Below the pieces are notes generated by a model that worked only from the letters and a program-made list of their open reading frames with translations, had not been told where the DNA came from and did not search any database. A stretch of DNA of 64,000 nt from Muraenolepis orangiensis (taxonomy: Eukaryota > Chordata > Actinopteri > Gadiformes > Muraenolepididae), in contig CM051000.1 in the NCBI GenBank assembly GCA_027704905.1, forward strand, positions 9,591,072 through 9,655,071. Direction: 5' to 3'. Of the stretch, positions 34,723 through 47,220 are shown in pieces. Positions within the stretch are counted from its first letter, which is position 1. Every line of letters starts with the position of its first letter. Made by a program: the position numbers and the translations under genes.

Positions 34723-37700
34723 TTATTGCTCTGTTGTTGGCAAAGGCTGATATTGAACAGCAATCCTCTTGAATTTGTGAATCATTACCACTCCACAGAT
34801 CATGGCAACCGCTGCTAGAAGGCATCCAGCGATGAAGGCCAAGTTGAGATTCAGGCCGGTTACTAGAGCAAATACATGCAAAACTGTTTAATGTGCATAT
34901 ATTCTACCAAGTCATGTGAATTAAAAGTGTTTGCAATGTATTGCCACAATTTGACAATTTCAACATTACCTCTCATCGCTTTCTGGTGTGCTTCGCAAAC
35001 GCAAAGGACCCTGGGAAATGAAGTGCACTCCTGTTTCAATAACAGCCGCCCTCTTGATCCGCCCTAACTGCTGGTTGGATGTCACACATCCCTTGGAGCA
35101 TCTGGTGTTGGGGTTCCCAATCTCACATAGAAGTATGGAACAGCTGATGTACACCTGAGTCATAATCACAAATCCTGTCAATACATGACTACACTGCAGT
35201 TAATTTATTTATTTACTTGGTTGAATTCATTCAGGTTTACCTGGTCATGTAATCCTATGAATTTGAAGGCATCGATTGAAAACTGAAACTGTTTATTCGG
35301 ACTTTGGGAATAGATGACAACAGTGGGGTCCACTGTACACCTAGTTTAAATAAATAAACATTAAATAAATAGACATTTACATGCCTTACATCAAGAATAT
35401 TATGAGCAGTTTATATGTCATTGGTAGGACGGTTGTTTACCCGTTCTCTATGATGGAGTAGGTAGACTGGTAATTAGGGTTATCGTAAGGCGAAGCTCTG
35501 CAGGACTCCACAAACAGCTCTGTGTTATTAACTGAAGAAATGGCTTTTATCTGCATATAAATCTTGTCTCCAATGTCATACACCAGTGGGTACAAACTGG
35601 GATTGACCATTGTGCCAAAGAGGTTGTCTGGGTAGAACTCAAAGTTATAGGTGAATTCCCCAAAGCCTCTCTCTGTTAGTGTAAAGTTGTCCCTGTGCAC
35701 AGTGAACTCCAGGGTTACATTTCCACGCTTTGGGTACTGGCAGAAAAACCCAAACTCCAACAGATGTTGCCTGGTAATGATGTCCCTGACATCCCCAAAG
35801 GTGGTGAGCTCATTCTTGAAGATAAGGTTATGTTCATCTTCCTGTAGATCAAGAACACTAACATTAAGTTACATGAACAAAACCAATGAGGGTAACCAGA
35901 TCAGCAGATCTGGGGATATCCAGACATCCATTTGCCACATACTATATGATCTATTTTATAACATGGCCAGTGAAAATGCTAGGCGGTAGAGGTCAATACT
36001 AGTAACTTGAACTTGCCTTCAAAGTCTTAAGATAATACCATCTTGCTGAAAACGGCCTCAAACTGTAGCTACTTTGGCATTGGTAAATCTGCTGACCCTA
36101 GCGTTGCCAACTCTCTCTTTTATAATGTAAATGTTTCTTTCTGACAGAAAAGGCTTTCTGGCACAAAGGGCTTTGCCGTACAAAAGGCCTTTCTCGTGCG
36201 CTGGCTCACTGACATTGTGCTAGTAGCTTAAAAATGCATCTGGAATTTGTGACTGCTGTTGCAAAACTATTTCCATGAATATCTTAGTTGCAACAAGATG
36301 CATTAACATTATTGTGTGTATACTGTATGTGCAGTATTTATTCAGTTTTGGAAATCGCACATAGTCTATATAGTATACTGACTGATGGGACTATATTTTA
36401 GACAGCATTTTCATTCCATATGAATCTCATACCAGCTATTGTGCCAGACTGATTGTGTCTGAGGTATTAGTCAGACCCATGTGTTTCTCTGGTCAAAAAT
36501 ATGAATACACAACAGCCTTATATTTGAACGAATTGCAAGTGGCCATGGTATAATAGAAGCATGACAGAAGATGACACCATAATATTTGCATTACCTCAAT
36601 CTGAGTACCACATGCATTGAGAGGGATGACACCAATGACATGAGTGCTATTGGAGTGTAGACTGCAGACTGCAGTGTCGCTGGGATCATTTAGCCTCAGA
36701 TGATCCTCGCTCAGCCCATTGAATGAGGACTTATCCAACTCGACTGTCATTGAGGTTTCATTGCAGATCACGTGGGCTTTAACTGGTGTGACATTTGTAG
36801 AAGTTAAAATATAACTATGGTATTTTTCAACCTGGACCCTAAATTCCCATAATTTGGGGTCTAACACATTTTTGAAATTGGTCCACTATTGAGCAAGAGC
36901 GCTTCAGCCACAAGCCACAAAACATTTGCAATGTAACCTTTCGGGGGAAATTGCATCTGCTAATGTATGTCCCCTAAAAGTGCTGTTTTTTGCCACTTAC
37001 AGACTCAGATTGTTATTATAAGTGTCAGACAACTTTATGGAAAGGATCCCCTACACACCAAGTCTCGCTCAAGGAGAAGTCTTGCTCAACTCCGGAGTCT
37101 CGCTCAATCTGAGTTGTTGAGACATTAACAAACAGACTGCATCAAGCTAAATGTAATGAAAAAGTTGTATTTCTTTGTATGTCATGAGACACTTATAAAA
37201 ACAATCTGAGCCTGTCAGTGACAATAACAAGCACCTTTAGAGGACATACATTGACAGGGCGCTGCTGCCTCAAAGCAGATGTTTTTCTGCTGACGGGTCA
37301 AGGGCTCTCGCTCAATGCTGGACCAATTAAAACATGTGTCACTTAGACCAAAAATGATGGGAAAATAGGGTCCAGGAATATTCCTTTTCCTTGATTGCAA
37401 ACATACTTAATATATATATGGCTATAAATGGCTCTTCAAATGACAAATAAAAAAATCGAGATTTTTATCAGCTGTATAACTTTGTATAACAACATAGCTG
37501 TCAACAGTAATGGATGTTTTGTTTGAAATTAATTAGATCTTATCATGTTCTCTATCTACCTTATACATTGAAAAAAATGTTAAAAATGTCCGTACTCACC
37601 ATGTTCAACATCCACCACAACACATCGCATTTCAGACTGATAATTCTGATATCTGAAAATTGTAGTATAATAAAAATTATGTTTTTATAATACATAATTG

Positions 37701-39961
37701 TATTATTATATATAAGTATGGCTTTTTCTAAGACAGAGCTTTCTATGCAGTAGAAAGGCACAAATTAATATAAATTGGGTGTTTATAAACAGTTGGAACA
37801 ACAGCCCTTAATTTGCTCAACTGAATGCTGGTAAAATGGTGGAGAATTTATCATTGTTTATTTGCATATATTACCCACATTGTAATGGTACAAGCTGGTT
37901 AAAAATCTGCTAATTAATGGATTATAATAGAAGTGTGGTTAGAGTATTAAAGATACTTACAAATAAGCTGCTTCAACAACAAAGCAAATTGGAACCTGTT
38001 CTCCAAGGTGGTCTTGATTCGGGGTCCACCTAATGTAGAACTCTCCCAGTGCGATAGTGTACTTGGTGGTATTCAGGGGTCCACTGAAGATTATATCCCT
38101 TACTCTGTATTAAAACAAAATAAATAACTTTTTAGATTATGAAGTTGTTGGTAATACTTGAGTACCTATGAATGACTTGAATGAGCTTGATTGATATGTA
38201 AGATTGTCAGCTGCCAAATGTACTTACGATGAACGTGACGCTTGTGCTTTGATCTTCATTTCAAATTCTTGGTTGACTTGAGCTTTAAGATGATATCCAT
38301 GAATAGGTGTTGGGTGAACAAACCCAGGCAAGTACTCTCCTTCATTGCAGGACGGAGCAGCTGAATCCACTACAGTTTTGGTATAAATATTTTAGTTTCC
38401 AGAGCATGCAATATGTTGTACAGGGCATGTGAAACATATTATTCAACAACTGTACATTATATATTACCATGCACTTTACTGCAACATTTGCACTCTGGTT
38501 AGATGCCAAATTATTTTCGCTGTACTGTACTTGTGCTGTGCAATGACAATTCATTTGAATCTAGTCTAATCTAAAATGCCTACTAAACTACATATTGTTT
38601 GCTTACCATGAAGGGAGAACTGCAGAGTAGGATACGGTCTTCTTGTGGTGGTCCGCCAGGGAGCTATTGTACTGGTAGTAGCTGTTGTTGTTTTGGATGT
38701 TTGGGTGGTGGTGGTTGGTGGAGCTGGAGTTGGCCACCACCACCACCAAGGGGGGGTGGGGGTGGTTGTGATACCGGATGAACTTGTGGTTGTGGGGATG
38801 GTTGGAGCTGGAGTTGACCACCACCACCAAGGGGGGGTGGGGGTGGTTGTGATACCGGATGAACTTGTGGTTGTGGGGATGGTTGGAGCTGGAGTTGACC
38901 ACCACCACCCACGGCTGATAGGGGTAGTTGAGTTGGGTGGAGCTGGAGTTGACCACCACCACCAAGGGGTGGTAGGGGTGGTTGTGATACCGGATGAACT
39001 TGTGGTTGTGGGGATGGTTAGAGACGGAGTTGTGGGGGAGGTGGTTGATGGAGCTGGAGTTGACCACCACCACCAAGGGGTGGTAGGGGTGGTTGTGATA
39101 CCGGATGAACTTGTGGTTGTGGGGATGGTTGGAGCTGGAGTTGACCACCACCACCAAGGGGGGGTGGGGGTGGTTGTGATACCGGATGAACTTGTGGTTG
39201 TGGGGATGGTTGGAGCTGGAGTTGACCACCACCACCCATGGCTGATAGGGGTAGTTGAGTTGGGTGGAGCTGGAGTTGACCACCACCACCAAGGGGTGGT
39301 AGGGGTGGTTGTGAGACCGGATGAACTTGTGGTTGTGGGGATGGTTAGAGATGGAGTTGTGGGGGAGGTGGTTGATGGAGCTGGAGTTGACCACCACCAC
39401 CAAGGGGTGGTAGGGGTGGTTGTGATACCGGATGAACTTGTGGTTGTGGGGATGGTTGGAGCTGGAGTTGACCACCACCACCCATGGCTGATAGGGAATG
39501 TGGGGATGGTTGGAGCTGTGTTGGTATAGTTAACAGCTATCAATGGGTACAAGGTAGTTATGGCAATTATTGAACGTTTCCTTCTCTGTCCAGTTAAGGG
39601 AGACCTAGACGTTTGAGTTCCATTTGCGGAGGTCAAAGTGATAGTGGTTCTTGGAAAGTCTTCCACTACCAACTCAAACCCATACACCCCTTTGTATGCT
39701 GTGACACTGTAGTGTAGGATGCAATTGCCCTGAATGCATATGAATAGGTTAGATTAGGGGAAGAAAACACCAACAACAAAAGTTAGTAAACGTGGTGTTG
39801 AGTAAGGTGTGTTTTTACCAACCTCATCCAGGTAGAAACCATAGGGTTGATTGCATGTTGCGCATTCTCTGTTAAGGATGGTTCCGTATCTGCATATAAC
39901 TTGATCGCCATCAGGGTCAGCTGTCATTAGATGGTATGATCTTGGGCAGTTTGAAGGAACT
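34723..39961 (-). CDS. ZP-domain mucin-like glycoprotein, copy 2 (diverged paralogue, 5' exons missing)
   Basis: Ten exons match exons 3-12 of the family: 39823-39961, 38607-39729, 38228-38369, 37961-38104, 37600-37652, 36595-36782, 35441-35841, 35241-35340, 34970-35154 and 34723-34862. Exon 4 has GQRRKR and then an 81-bp coding repeat rich in Trp. ZP-N keeps four Cys and the exon 9 frame is intact. The furin-like site is RIKR. Signal-peptide exon 1 and exon 2 are not found before 46.5 kb; retrotransposon sequence starts at ~40060. Exon 11 ends two bases shorter than in copies 1 and 3, so joining it to exon 12 shifts frame and replaces the transmembrane helix with an unrelated tail. If exons 1-2 were 326 nt, all other phases agree up to that point. 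Either a truncated pseudogene or a gene with altered ends. Confidence 0.75.
38690..39500. repeat. 81-bp coding minisatellite (Trp-rich) in ZP copy 2
   Basis: The unit is 81 bp and encodes 27 residues on minus, including PTTTSSSGITTTP and PWWWWSTPAP. Longer composite units add PSTTSPTTPSL and PPNSTTPIS segments, and this larger arrangement occurs twice, so there is a higher-order repeat. Ten Trp clusters are present: three WWW, six WWWW and one WWWWW. Confidence 0.9.
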
Positions 39962-40059
39962 CTAATATTAAGTACAGAAATTACAATTAACAGTTATAGG
40001 AATACACATAATTGTCATTGTGATTATTATTATTATTTTTATTATTAGGTATTCAGTAT

Positions 40060-41488
40060 CTGTTGTGGCTCCTCCTCCCCGCCTTCACATCACACCCACT
40101 CTACGTCTCCTGGCACATCGGCGCACACTGCCCACCAGCGCATTGGGCAGTGAACGACGCGTACCTGTTCCTCATCACCACACCTGATCCCAAACACCAT
40201 TCAACTCTGTACAATAGCCTGGTCTTCACTCCTATTCATTTCCAGTTTGTGCCATACCTACAGTGTTAGCCCGTTAGCTTGGTGTGGTGCCTACCCCGTC
40301 TGCCGGTCTACCTGCCTCAGATTCCCCTTGAAGCTGGAACAATATTTTTGTTTTGATCATTTATCATTTATCTTCTGAGTTTTTGGACTTTGTGAACAAT
40401 TGTTAATTTGAAGGCAAACGTATAACAAATATACTGCACTTGTTTTTTTTACTTCCGTGTCCTGAGTCATGCTTTTGGGTCTCTAACCAACAGTGTCTGT
40501 GGTTACCTATTGTTATTGCTCTGGATATTATTGTTATATTGGATTGGCAGTGCCTATAACTCAGGCCAGGAGGCGCCCGTTGAGGGGGGGGTACTGTCAC
40601 GGTTACGGTGGTTGGCAGGGGGCGTGGCCAAGCCACGTGCGCTGGCGGCACACACACACCTGTCAGCTATTGCCGCGTCTAATTGTTAATCACCTCACCT
40701 GGGGTATATAGACCCTGGCTTCCCGTTACCCCGGGGTTAGGTCGTACGTCATACTTTGTTCATGTTACGTCGTACATTCTGGATGGAATCGCCACGCTGA
40801 TGTCCCGGAGATCCAGGTCCTTACCCGCCTGAAGACGTCGCGCTGCTCCCGTCCACCGACGCTGACGACGTCGTTATTCTCCAGTCTGACAGCACCACTC
40901 CTCCCCCGCCTGATGACGTCACGCTTCCCCCGTCTGCCGACGCTGCCGACGTCGCTCCGCACCCGCCTGACGACGTCGCTCCGCACCCGCCTGACGACGT
41001 CGCTCCGCACCCGCCTGACGACTTCGCTCCGTTCCAGCCTGATGACGTCACACTTCCCTGGACGGAATCGCCACGCTGATGTCCCGGAGATCCAGATCCT
41101 TTACCTATCCCGCGTCACACGCCTGTCTCGCATTACGCCGGTCTATACGAGCTCCCCGGTAATTATAATTACCTGTCTGGTACCTGTCGCTATTCCGACC
41201 TCCCGGTATCTAGACTTCTCGCTTGTCCCTGATCTTCCGCCTGTCTGGTACCTGTCGCTACTCCAACCTCCCGGTACCCAGACTCCTCTCCCGTCCCGGA
41301 CTACTCGCCGGTCTACTACCTGCCGGTACTCCGCGGATCGACCTCCCGGTACCCAGACCCCTGGACTGTCCCTGATCACTCTCTTGTGTTGTATTTGAGT
41401 TGTGTTGTGCTTGAGATAAAGCTTTATGTTATAGCTCCACTGTCTTGGTCTGCGTTCTGGGTCCCACCTAACAATCCCGCTCGTGACA
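40060..41488 (+). mobile_element. 3' end and LTR of a Ty3/gypsy-like element, plus orientation
   Basis: The LTR (40596-41488) begins TGTCACGGTTACGG and ends CCCGCTCGTGACA. It is preceded by a polypurine-like GTTGAGGGGGGGGTAC, as expected for internal sequence joining a 3' LTR. It has a TATA-like GGGGTATATAGACC at ~40701 and GAGATAAAG near the end. Internal repeats include a 24-bp unit (CCTGACGACGTCGCTCCGCA) at ~40956-41030 and a ~280-bp offset duplication of TGGAATCGCCACGCTGATG. Internal coding sequence is missing. Its orientation is opposite to the gypsy pol that follows. Confidence 0.65.
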
Positions 41489-41761
41489 GAAGTAACTGAA
41501 ATGAGTAACTGTAATATGTGACAATGTTATGATCGTGGCAGCACGAGAAAGCGCACTGTCTGTTAAGCGAGACCGGCTTGCCAAATGTGCCAGAGAACCC
41601 AGAAGAAGAGACAGGACACTCAAAACAACGGAAAATGTCTCTACTGAAAAATGTACACAAACTCAAAAAACAACAGGGTAGTATAGGATAGGTTACATGG
41701 TGTGGTCGACGCGGGGAGATGGTCCAGAGGGTGGAATGCGGAGAGGGTCCTTGGAGCGGGG

Positions 41762-43880
41762 GGGGGGGGGGGGGAAGGTTAGGACTCCTCCACTCCTCCA
41801 GGGCGGCGTGAACCACCAACAGTTCCTTGTTGCCCACGTCGTAGTTCATCTCAGCGGGTTCTAAACACCGAGAGAAATAGGCACACGGGTGGACCCTGTG
41901 ATCCTCCTCCGACCGCTGAGAGAGGACGGCTCCGACGCCTGTGTCTGACGCATCTATCTCGATGATGTACTGCCTCGCCGGGTCGGGGTGGACGAGAACC
42001 GGGGCTGTGGTGAACAAGCTCTTGAGTCGGTGGAAGGCCGACTCTACCTCAGGAGTCCACACGAACGGCCGAGAGGGGGGGTGAGGGCATTGAGGGGGGC
42101 AGCCACCTGGCTGAACCCCTTGATAAACCGGCACACAAAGCCTGCAAAACCCAGGAAGTGCCTGAGCTGCGTGCGGTCAGTAGGGCGCGGTCATTCTACC
42201 AGCGCCTTGACCTTGGCGGGGTCTGCATGCATCTGTCCATCCTCCACCACGTTGCCGAGATACGTCACCGAGTTGGTGTGGAAGACGCACTTCTCTGCCT
42301 TAACGTAGAGCCGGTTCTCCAACAGCCGTTGTAGCACCAGGCAGACGTGCTGGTGGTGTTCCTCCATGGACCTTGAGAAAATCAGGATGTCATCCAGGTA
42401 CACCACCACAAAGACGTTAGCATGTCCCTCAGCACGTCATTCACAAGGCCTTGGAAAACCCTGGGGGCATTGGACAGACCGAACGGCATGACGTGGTACT
42501 CAAAGTGGCCGAGATGGGTGTTGAAGGCAGTCTTCCACTCGTCACCCTCCCTGATCCTGACCAAGTGGTAAGCGTTATGAAGGTCCAATTTGGTGAACAC
42601 CCGGGCGTGCGTGAGTGGCTCGAAAGTGGAACTTAGAAGAGGCAGGGGGTACTTATTCTTCACCGTGATGTCATTCAGTGCCCGATAGTCTATACAGGGC
42701 CTCAGGCCACCGTCCTTCTTAGCCACGAAGAAGCCCGCTGCAAGGGGCGAAGACAACGGCTTTATAAGGCCTGAGGCTAGGGACTCTGCTATATAGTTGT
42801 GCATCGCCTGTATAGCCGCCTCTTAGGTAGGGCGGCCCCAGGAAGGAGGTCGATAGGAGGAAGGAGGACAATCATAAGGCCGGTGAGGGGGGAGTGAGAG
42901 GGCTCTGTCCTTACTAAACGCCAGAGAGAGGTTGTGATACATGTGAGGCACCCCAGTGATATTTTGCGGAGAGGACACAGGCCTGGAACCGCTGGACGGA
43001 GACAGGGTGGAACGCAGACAGGTAGCGTGACAAGCTGTACTCAACCCAAGACCCGCCCAGACGCCCAGGAGATGTGAGGGTCGTGCCTCTCCAGCCAGGG
43101 TCTACCCAACACTAGAGGTGCCGTGGGGGCGTGCAAAACAAAAAAACCAATGGACTCAGAGTGACAGTAGAGGCACTGTTGGTGGGACATGTACTCTCTT
43201 TGAACTGACGAAAGGTGGGATCGGCCAATCTCCATGGGCTCTCCGGGCCCGGACGTCGACCTGGCAGCAGATAGCGTGTGCTGGAAAGGGGGCGTGGTCA
43301 AGCCCGCGGCGGACTGGGTGGCGGTCTCCGAGGCAGAGCGACCGGAACCCAGGCGAAGGAACGAACGCTGGGCTTGGTCCAAACGGCGTTCACGCAGCCG
43401 TGAGTCCATTCGGAGCGCCAGGGTGATTAAATCCTTCAGCGTCTCCGGGCTGTCTGGAACGATAAGGTCCTTGACGGCGTCGCTCAAACCCTTGCGATAG
43501 AGACAGAGAAGAGCTCTATCGTCCCAGCCACTCTCTATGGCTGGGATCCGGAACTTCACCGTGTAATCGGCCACCGAGCGAGACCCCTGATGGCTAACTA
43601 GCAGCCGGCTTGCAGAATCCAGCCCGTCTAATGGATGGTCAAAGACCATGCAAAACTCTCGCTTCAACAGGGGATAATCGGTGGCATAGCCCCCGTCACT
43701 GTTCACCGTGGCTATCGCCCAGCTAAGAGCTCTGTCGGCAAGGAGGGACATCACGAATGCAATCCTGGCCCCACCGGAGGAATACTTGGATGGCTGATGT
43801 GTGAACAGTAACTCGCACTGAGCTAGGAACCCACGGCACTGGTTCAAATCGCCTCCGAACGCTCTGGGGCTAACCAAGCT
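41762..43880 (-). mobile_element. Ty3/gypsy (sushi-like) gag-pol remnant
   Basis: Minus-strand gag (43877 to ~43050): GDLNQCRGFLAQCELLF, FRIPAIESGWDDRALL and GLSDAVKDLIVPD, as in vertebrate sushi-type gag. Then pol: the RT has FFVAKKDGGLRPCIDYRALN, VFTKLDLHNAYHLVRI, MPFGLSNAPRVFQGLV and VVYLDDILIFSRSMEEH (YLDD). RNase H begins with IIEIDASDTGVGAVLSQR. Frames are broken in gag-protease (~43040), RT (~42400) and before RNase H (~42180). Integrase is absent. A G run at ~41760 marks the left end. Confidence 0.85.
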
Positions 43881-44174
43881 GGGCTCTGCGCAAAAGACTG
43901 ACCCTGCAGGGACATCGAGGTCAGCTGGGACGTAGGACGAAGTGGTTCCCGGACCGGGAACCTGGGGCTGGATAGGTGCGGGTGGCTAACGCGTCCAGAG
44001 AGTGCTGGATGGAAGCTAGGGCTCCGGACATAGCGTCCACCTGGTGAGGCTGGTGACCGTACTGACGGTAGTCTGCGACGTGTTCTCCAGCGCCGCAATC
44101 TGGGACTGGACCGAGGGAAAAGCCTATCCCAGTTCGGCCTGCAGTTGGGTAAGTTTGATGGTTTGTCCTTGAAC

Positions 44175-44400
44175 CTGATAGTTCTTGTACGGATGCTGCA
44201 GAACCGGTGACCGGACCACAGGGGGGAGAAGAGATGGTGCCCAGGGTGGTTGCGGTCCTTTGTGATGTAGATGGCCTTATTCCGACATCTGGTCCTAAAG
44301 ATTTCCTTAATTAATGGAAGTGCACACCCAATGATCTTTTCCACCATCCTCACGACTGTCTGGATGGCTCTCCTTCTTGTCCTGTGCAGTTTTGTTTGAG
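44175..44400 (-). mobile_element. L2-clade LINE C-terminal fragment
   Basis: On minus, KIIGCALPLIKEIFRTRCRN and HPGHHLFSPLWSG resemble the end of the L2 copy at 21240-21350. It abuts the gypsy gag remnant. Confidence 0.65.
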
Positions 44401-45080
44401 TCGTGTTATGGTTGAAAGGCAGTGTGTTTCAATTGGTGCGCATGCAGGTAAAGCTGTAGTAAAATGCTCAGCAACACATATGACCGTTTCCCTTGAGAAA
44501 GATCCATGAGGGGCCTCGACAAGAACTGGCTAAAGATGAATGAAGATCTTCCTGACTTCTAATGACCCACAATAGCCACTGAATATGCTGAATACTTTTG
44601 GAACATTGCAACAAAGGGGATGAGTGATTGATACAACTGAGGATAAAAACTCAAGCCGAGGATAAATCAAGAACACTCAAAAAATGACAGGCTCACAATA
44701 CATGATACATTGATAGACATTTATACGCAAACAATGGGATTGAATGGGAGGCAAATAACTATTCATTTGTATTTCACATACAATATAGTCAAACATACAC
44801 ACATGGTTGGATACACACACACACACACCTTTTACATGTCTCGACAGTGAAGCACAAATCAGATATGGAGTGAGTACTTTCCTAATGGAGGATAATGATG
44901 AGTTACTAGAGAACAGACTGAAATCCTATAAGAATCATGAAGGTCTGAGAATCTATCATACTAACCACATTCTCTGTGAGTCATTCCTGATTAACACTGA
45001 ACCTACTCAGTATGATGCACCACAATGCATGAGGTCGTTTTGTGCTATTCCCTGGCTGGTTCAGAGTTAATAACAAATGA
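44401..45080. other. No gene recognised; short (AC)n at 44812-44829
   Basis: Only short frames. Confidence 0.5.
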
Positions 45081-45084
45081 CTGA

Positions 45085-45340
45085 TAAATGGACTGCATTT
45101 ATATAGCGCTTTTCTAACCAGTGCAGCCACTCAAAGCGCTACTTACAAGTCATGCCTCACATTCACCCATTCATACACACATTCAACAACCGACGGCGGA
45201 GTCACTCAGCACGTCAGGAGCAGTAAGGGTTAGGGTGTCTTGCTCAAGGACACCTCGACAGTTTTTGCAAGGAGGAGGCGGGGATCGAACCAGCATGTGA
45301 GGCGACCGCTCTGCCTCCTGAGCTATACTGCCGCCCAGAC
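45085..45340 (-). mobile_element. tRNA-derived SINE-like element
   Basis: On minus, GTATAGCTCAGGAGGCAGAG and GGTTCGATCCCCGCC resemble the A and B boxes of a tRNA-derived promoter. The body ends toward 45090 with GGTTAGAAAAGCGCTATATA, the fragment also found at 7534 and 52142. This family of sequence is very common in fish. Confidence 0.6.
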
Positions 45341-45344
45341 TGAT

Positions 45345-46155
45345 GAAGACTGATCAATGTTTTTAGGATATTCTAAAGGCCTTTGTTGCTCATTGTTCTT
45401 ATCAAAGCCATATATTTGGCCAAATGGTATGCCATGGCCTATGAGGATTTCTGCTTTGGTTTTTAATCTGTATGTGACCTGTGTAAAGTCAGTGTACCTT
45501 GTTTGTGACATGGTTTACAAAAAAAAATTTAAGATAGTCACCTTGTTTTTCTGAGTGCAATCCTTCTACCTGAATGGAATAACATATATAATAAAACATG
45601 TTTAGAGGAGGCAGCAGGTCGGGACCATTGTTTCACTCTTTGTTTGGGGGGTCATGGGGGTCCAAACCATTCATTTGGCTTACGTTCTCCAAATACTGTT
45701 CCCTGGCTTCCTTCACCAATCTGTCCCGGTATATTCCCTTCTCTTTTGCTGGTTATTTTTGCATTCCTTTTGCTTTTTCACATTCACTGTGTAGGACTGC
45801 AGGCCTGCAGCAGGCACTAGCACTGTTTGTTTGTTGTAGGAACACAATTATAGCCTGCTACAATGCAATGGCCAACTCGCCTATTCTTGACTTGCAAGTG
45901 ACATCACATCTAATTTAAATACCACCAGAGAACCGGAAGTCGGCCATGTTTGTGGGTATACAATCTGCGATCAGCTACAGACTCACTATTAGTCAGGTGG
46001 TTAAAACTCTTTGCTTCGTTCTTTTCGAGCGCTCTATCAGTCATGCCATATATTTGCGCAGTGTATAATTATGGCCACAATAGCCAGCAGTGAAAGTGGC
46101 CCATTCAATTTTTCTATAATCAAAAATCAAGGGGAGCAAACTCTGGCACTCGGCT
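45345..46155. other. No gene recognised
   Basis: Short frames without convincing motifs. Confidence 0.5.
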
Positions 46156-46159
46156 TAAT

Positions 46160-46557
46160 AACATTGGCACATGTTTGTCTACCCATGTGTGTAGCCATCA
46201 CCCCAGCGGTTCTTCCCGTAGGTGGTGGGTCCGCGGGAAGGAGAAGTGGCCCCGTTGCTTTTTCGGGCTATGCCCGACCGGGCTCCATGGCTAACCCGGC
46301 CACCCGGTGCTCGCTGACGGGCCCATTGTTTGTCCATTAGGGTCTTTGAAGGCAGTGAAGGCAGGGGGCCTCGACGGACAACAGAGACTGGCTTTGGGGA
46401 CGTGGAATGTCACCTCTCTGGGGGGGAAGGAGCCTGAGCTTGTGCGGGAGGTGGAGCGCTAACAATTTGATCTGGTGGGGCTTACCTCTACGCACAGCAC
46501 TGGTTTCTGGAACTAAACTCCTGGATAGAGGTTGGAATCTTTCCTTCTCTGGAGTTG
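46160..46557 (+). mobile_element. Rex3/RTE-like LINE 5' end (endonuclease start)
   Basis: The frame QRLALGTWNVTSLGGKEPEL then LVREVER and QFDLVGLTSTHSTGFWN is the N-terminus of an RTE-type endonuclease, preceded by a GC-rich 5' leader. It is cut at 46558, where block A' begins, so the duplication boundary lies inside this element. Confidence 0.75.
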
Positions 46558-46726
46558 CTCATTTCCATATTACGCTAAATTGACACATGGGCGAGACCAC
46601 GTGTCAAAATGAGGGATGGACAATGACCTACAAAAACATTGGTTCACAAAAGGGTTCTCAAAGGGTTCATTTTGTGTGTAGGGTCATCATGTTGTACATT
46701 CATTCCAGATAACAATTGATCAGGCG

Positions 46727-47083
46727 ATGCATAACCTAACTGCCCTCCACGACATCATGTGCAGGGAAAATGTCAAACCAGACGACAACTGGTTTTGGAG
46801 AAATCTTTCATCTTGGAAGAAGTGGGTTGCAGGGATTTGGGTGGGGGGACTTTTAGTGTTTCTTTGCATATGCATATCATGTGGTATTCTTTGTATTCGA
46901 AGCTTGATATACAAGACTTTGAACAAGAGCATAACAGATGCGTTTGTGTCGGCTGGCACTGACGAGACGCCTGACATTAACATGACAACTGACATTGACG
47001 AGACGACTGACATTTACATGGCGACTGACATTGACAAGACAACTGACGAAGACCACCATGTGTCCACAGAACGAGGACATTGA
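46727..47083 (+). pseudogene. ERV env TM C-terminal fragment (A')
   Basis: The same fragment as 1517-1903, but the 18-nt array in the cytoplasmic tail is in frame (TDIDETTDIYMATDIDKTTD), ending with HVSTERGH. It is the best-preserved version of this tail. The rest of env is missing. Confidence 0.7.
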
Positions 47084-47220
47084 CTGGACGCATCTGGATG
47101 AATCGGGATACTAATATATGACTGTCAAGGCGGGGCGGTGAGGGGGTATATCCCCTTAAGGCCCCAAATCGCGAGTAAGCAGTTGCAGAGGTGGGGTCGG
47201 AGGAAGTATTGTGATTCACG

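Noticed and set aside
40596..43880. A single LTR element joining the LTR at 40596 to the gypsy pol at 41762
   Set aside because: The LTR promoter and poly(A)-like signals are on plus, while gag-pol is on minus, and a polypurine tract lies left of the LTR; they are two elements.
46010..46090. Decayed THAP start (MPYICAVYNYGHN)
   Set aside because: The peptide resembles the first residues of THAP proteins but lacks the second Cys and the rest of the domain.
45598..46340. ORFs at 45598-45918 and 46011-46340 as host genes
   Set aside because: No recognisable domain, no splice context; the second overlaps the 5' leader of a Rex3-like LINE.
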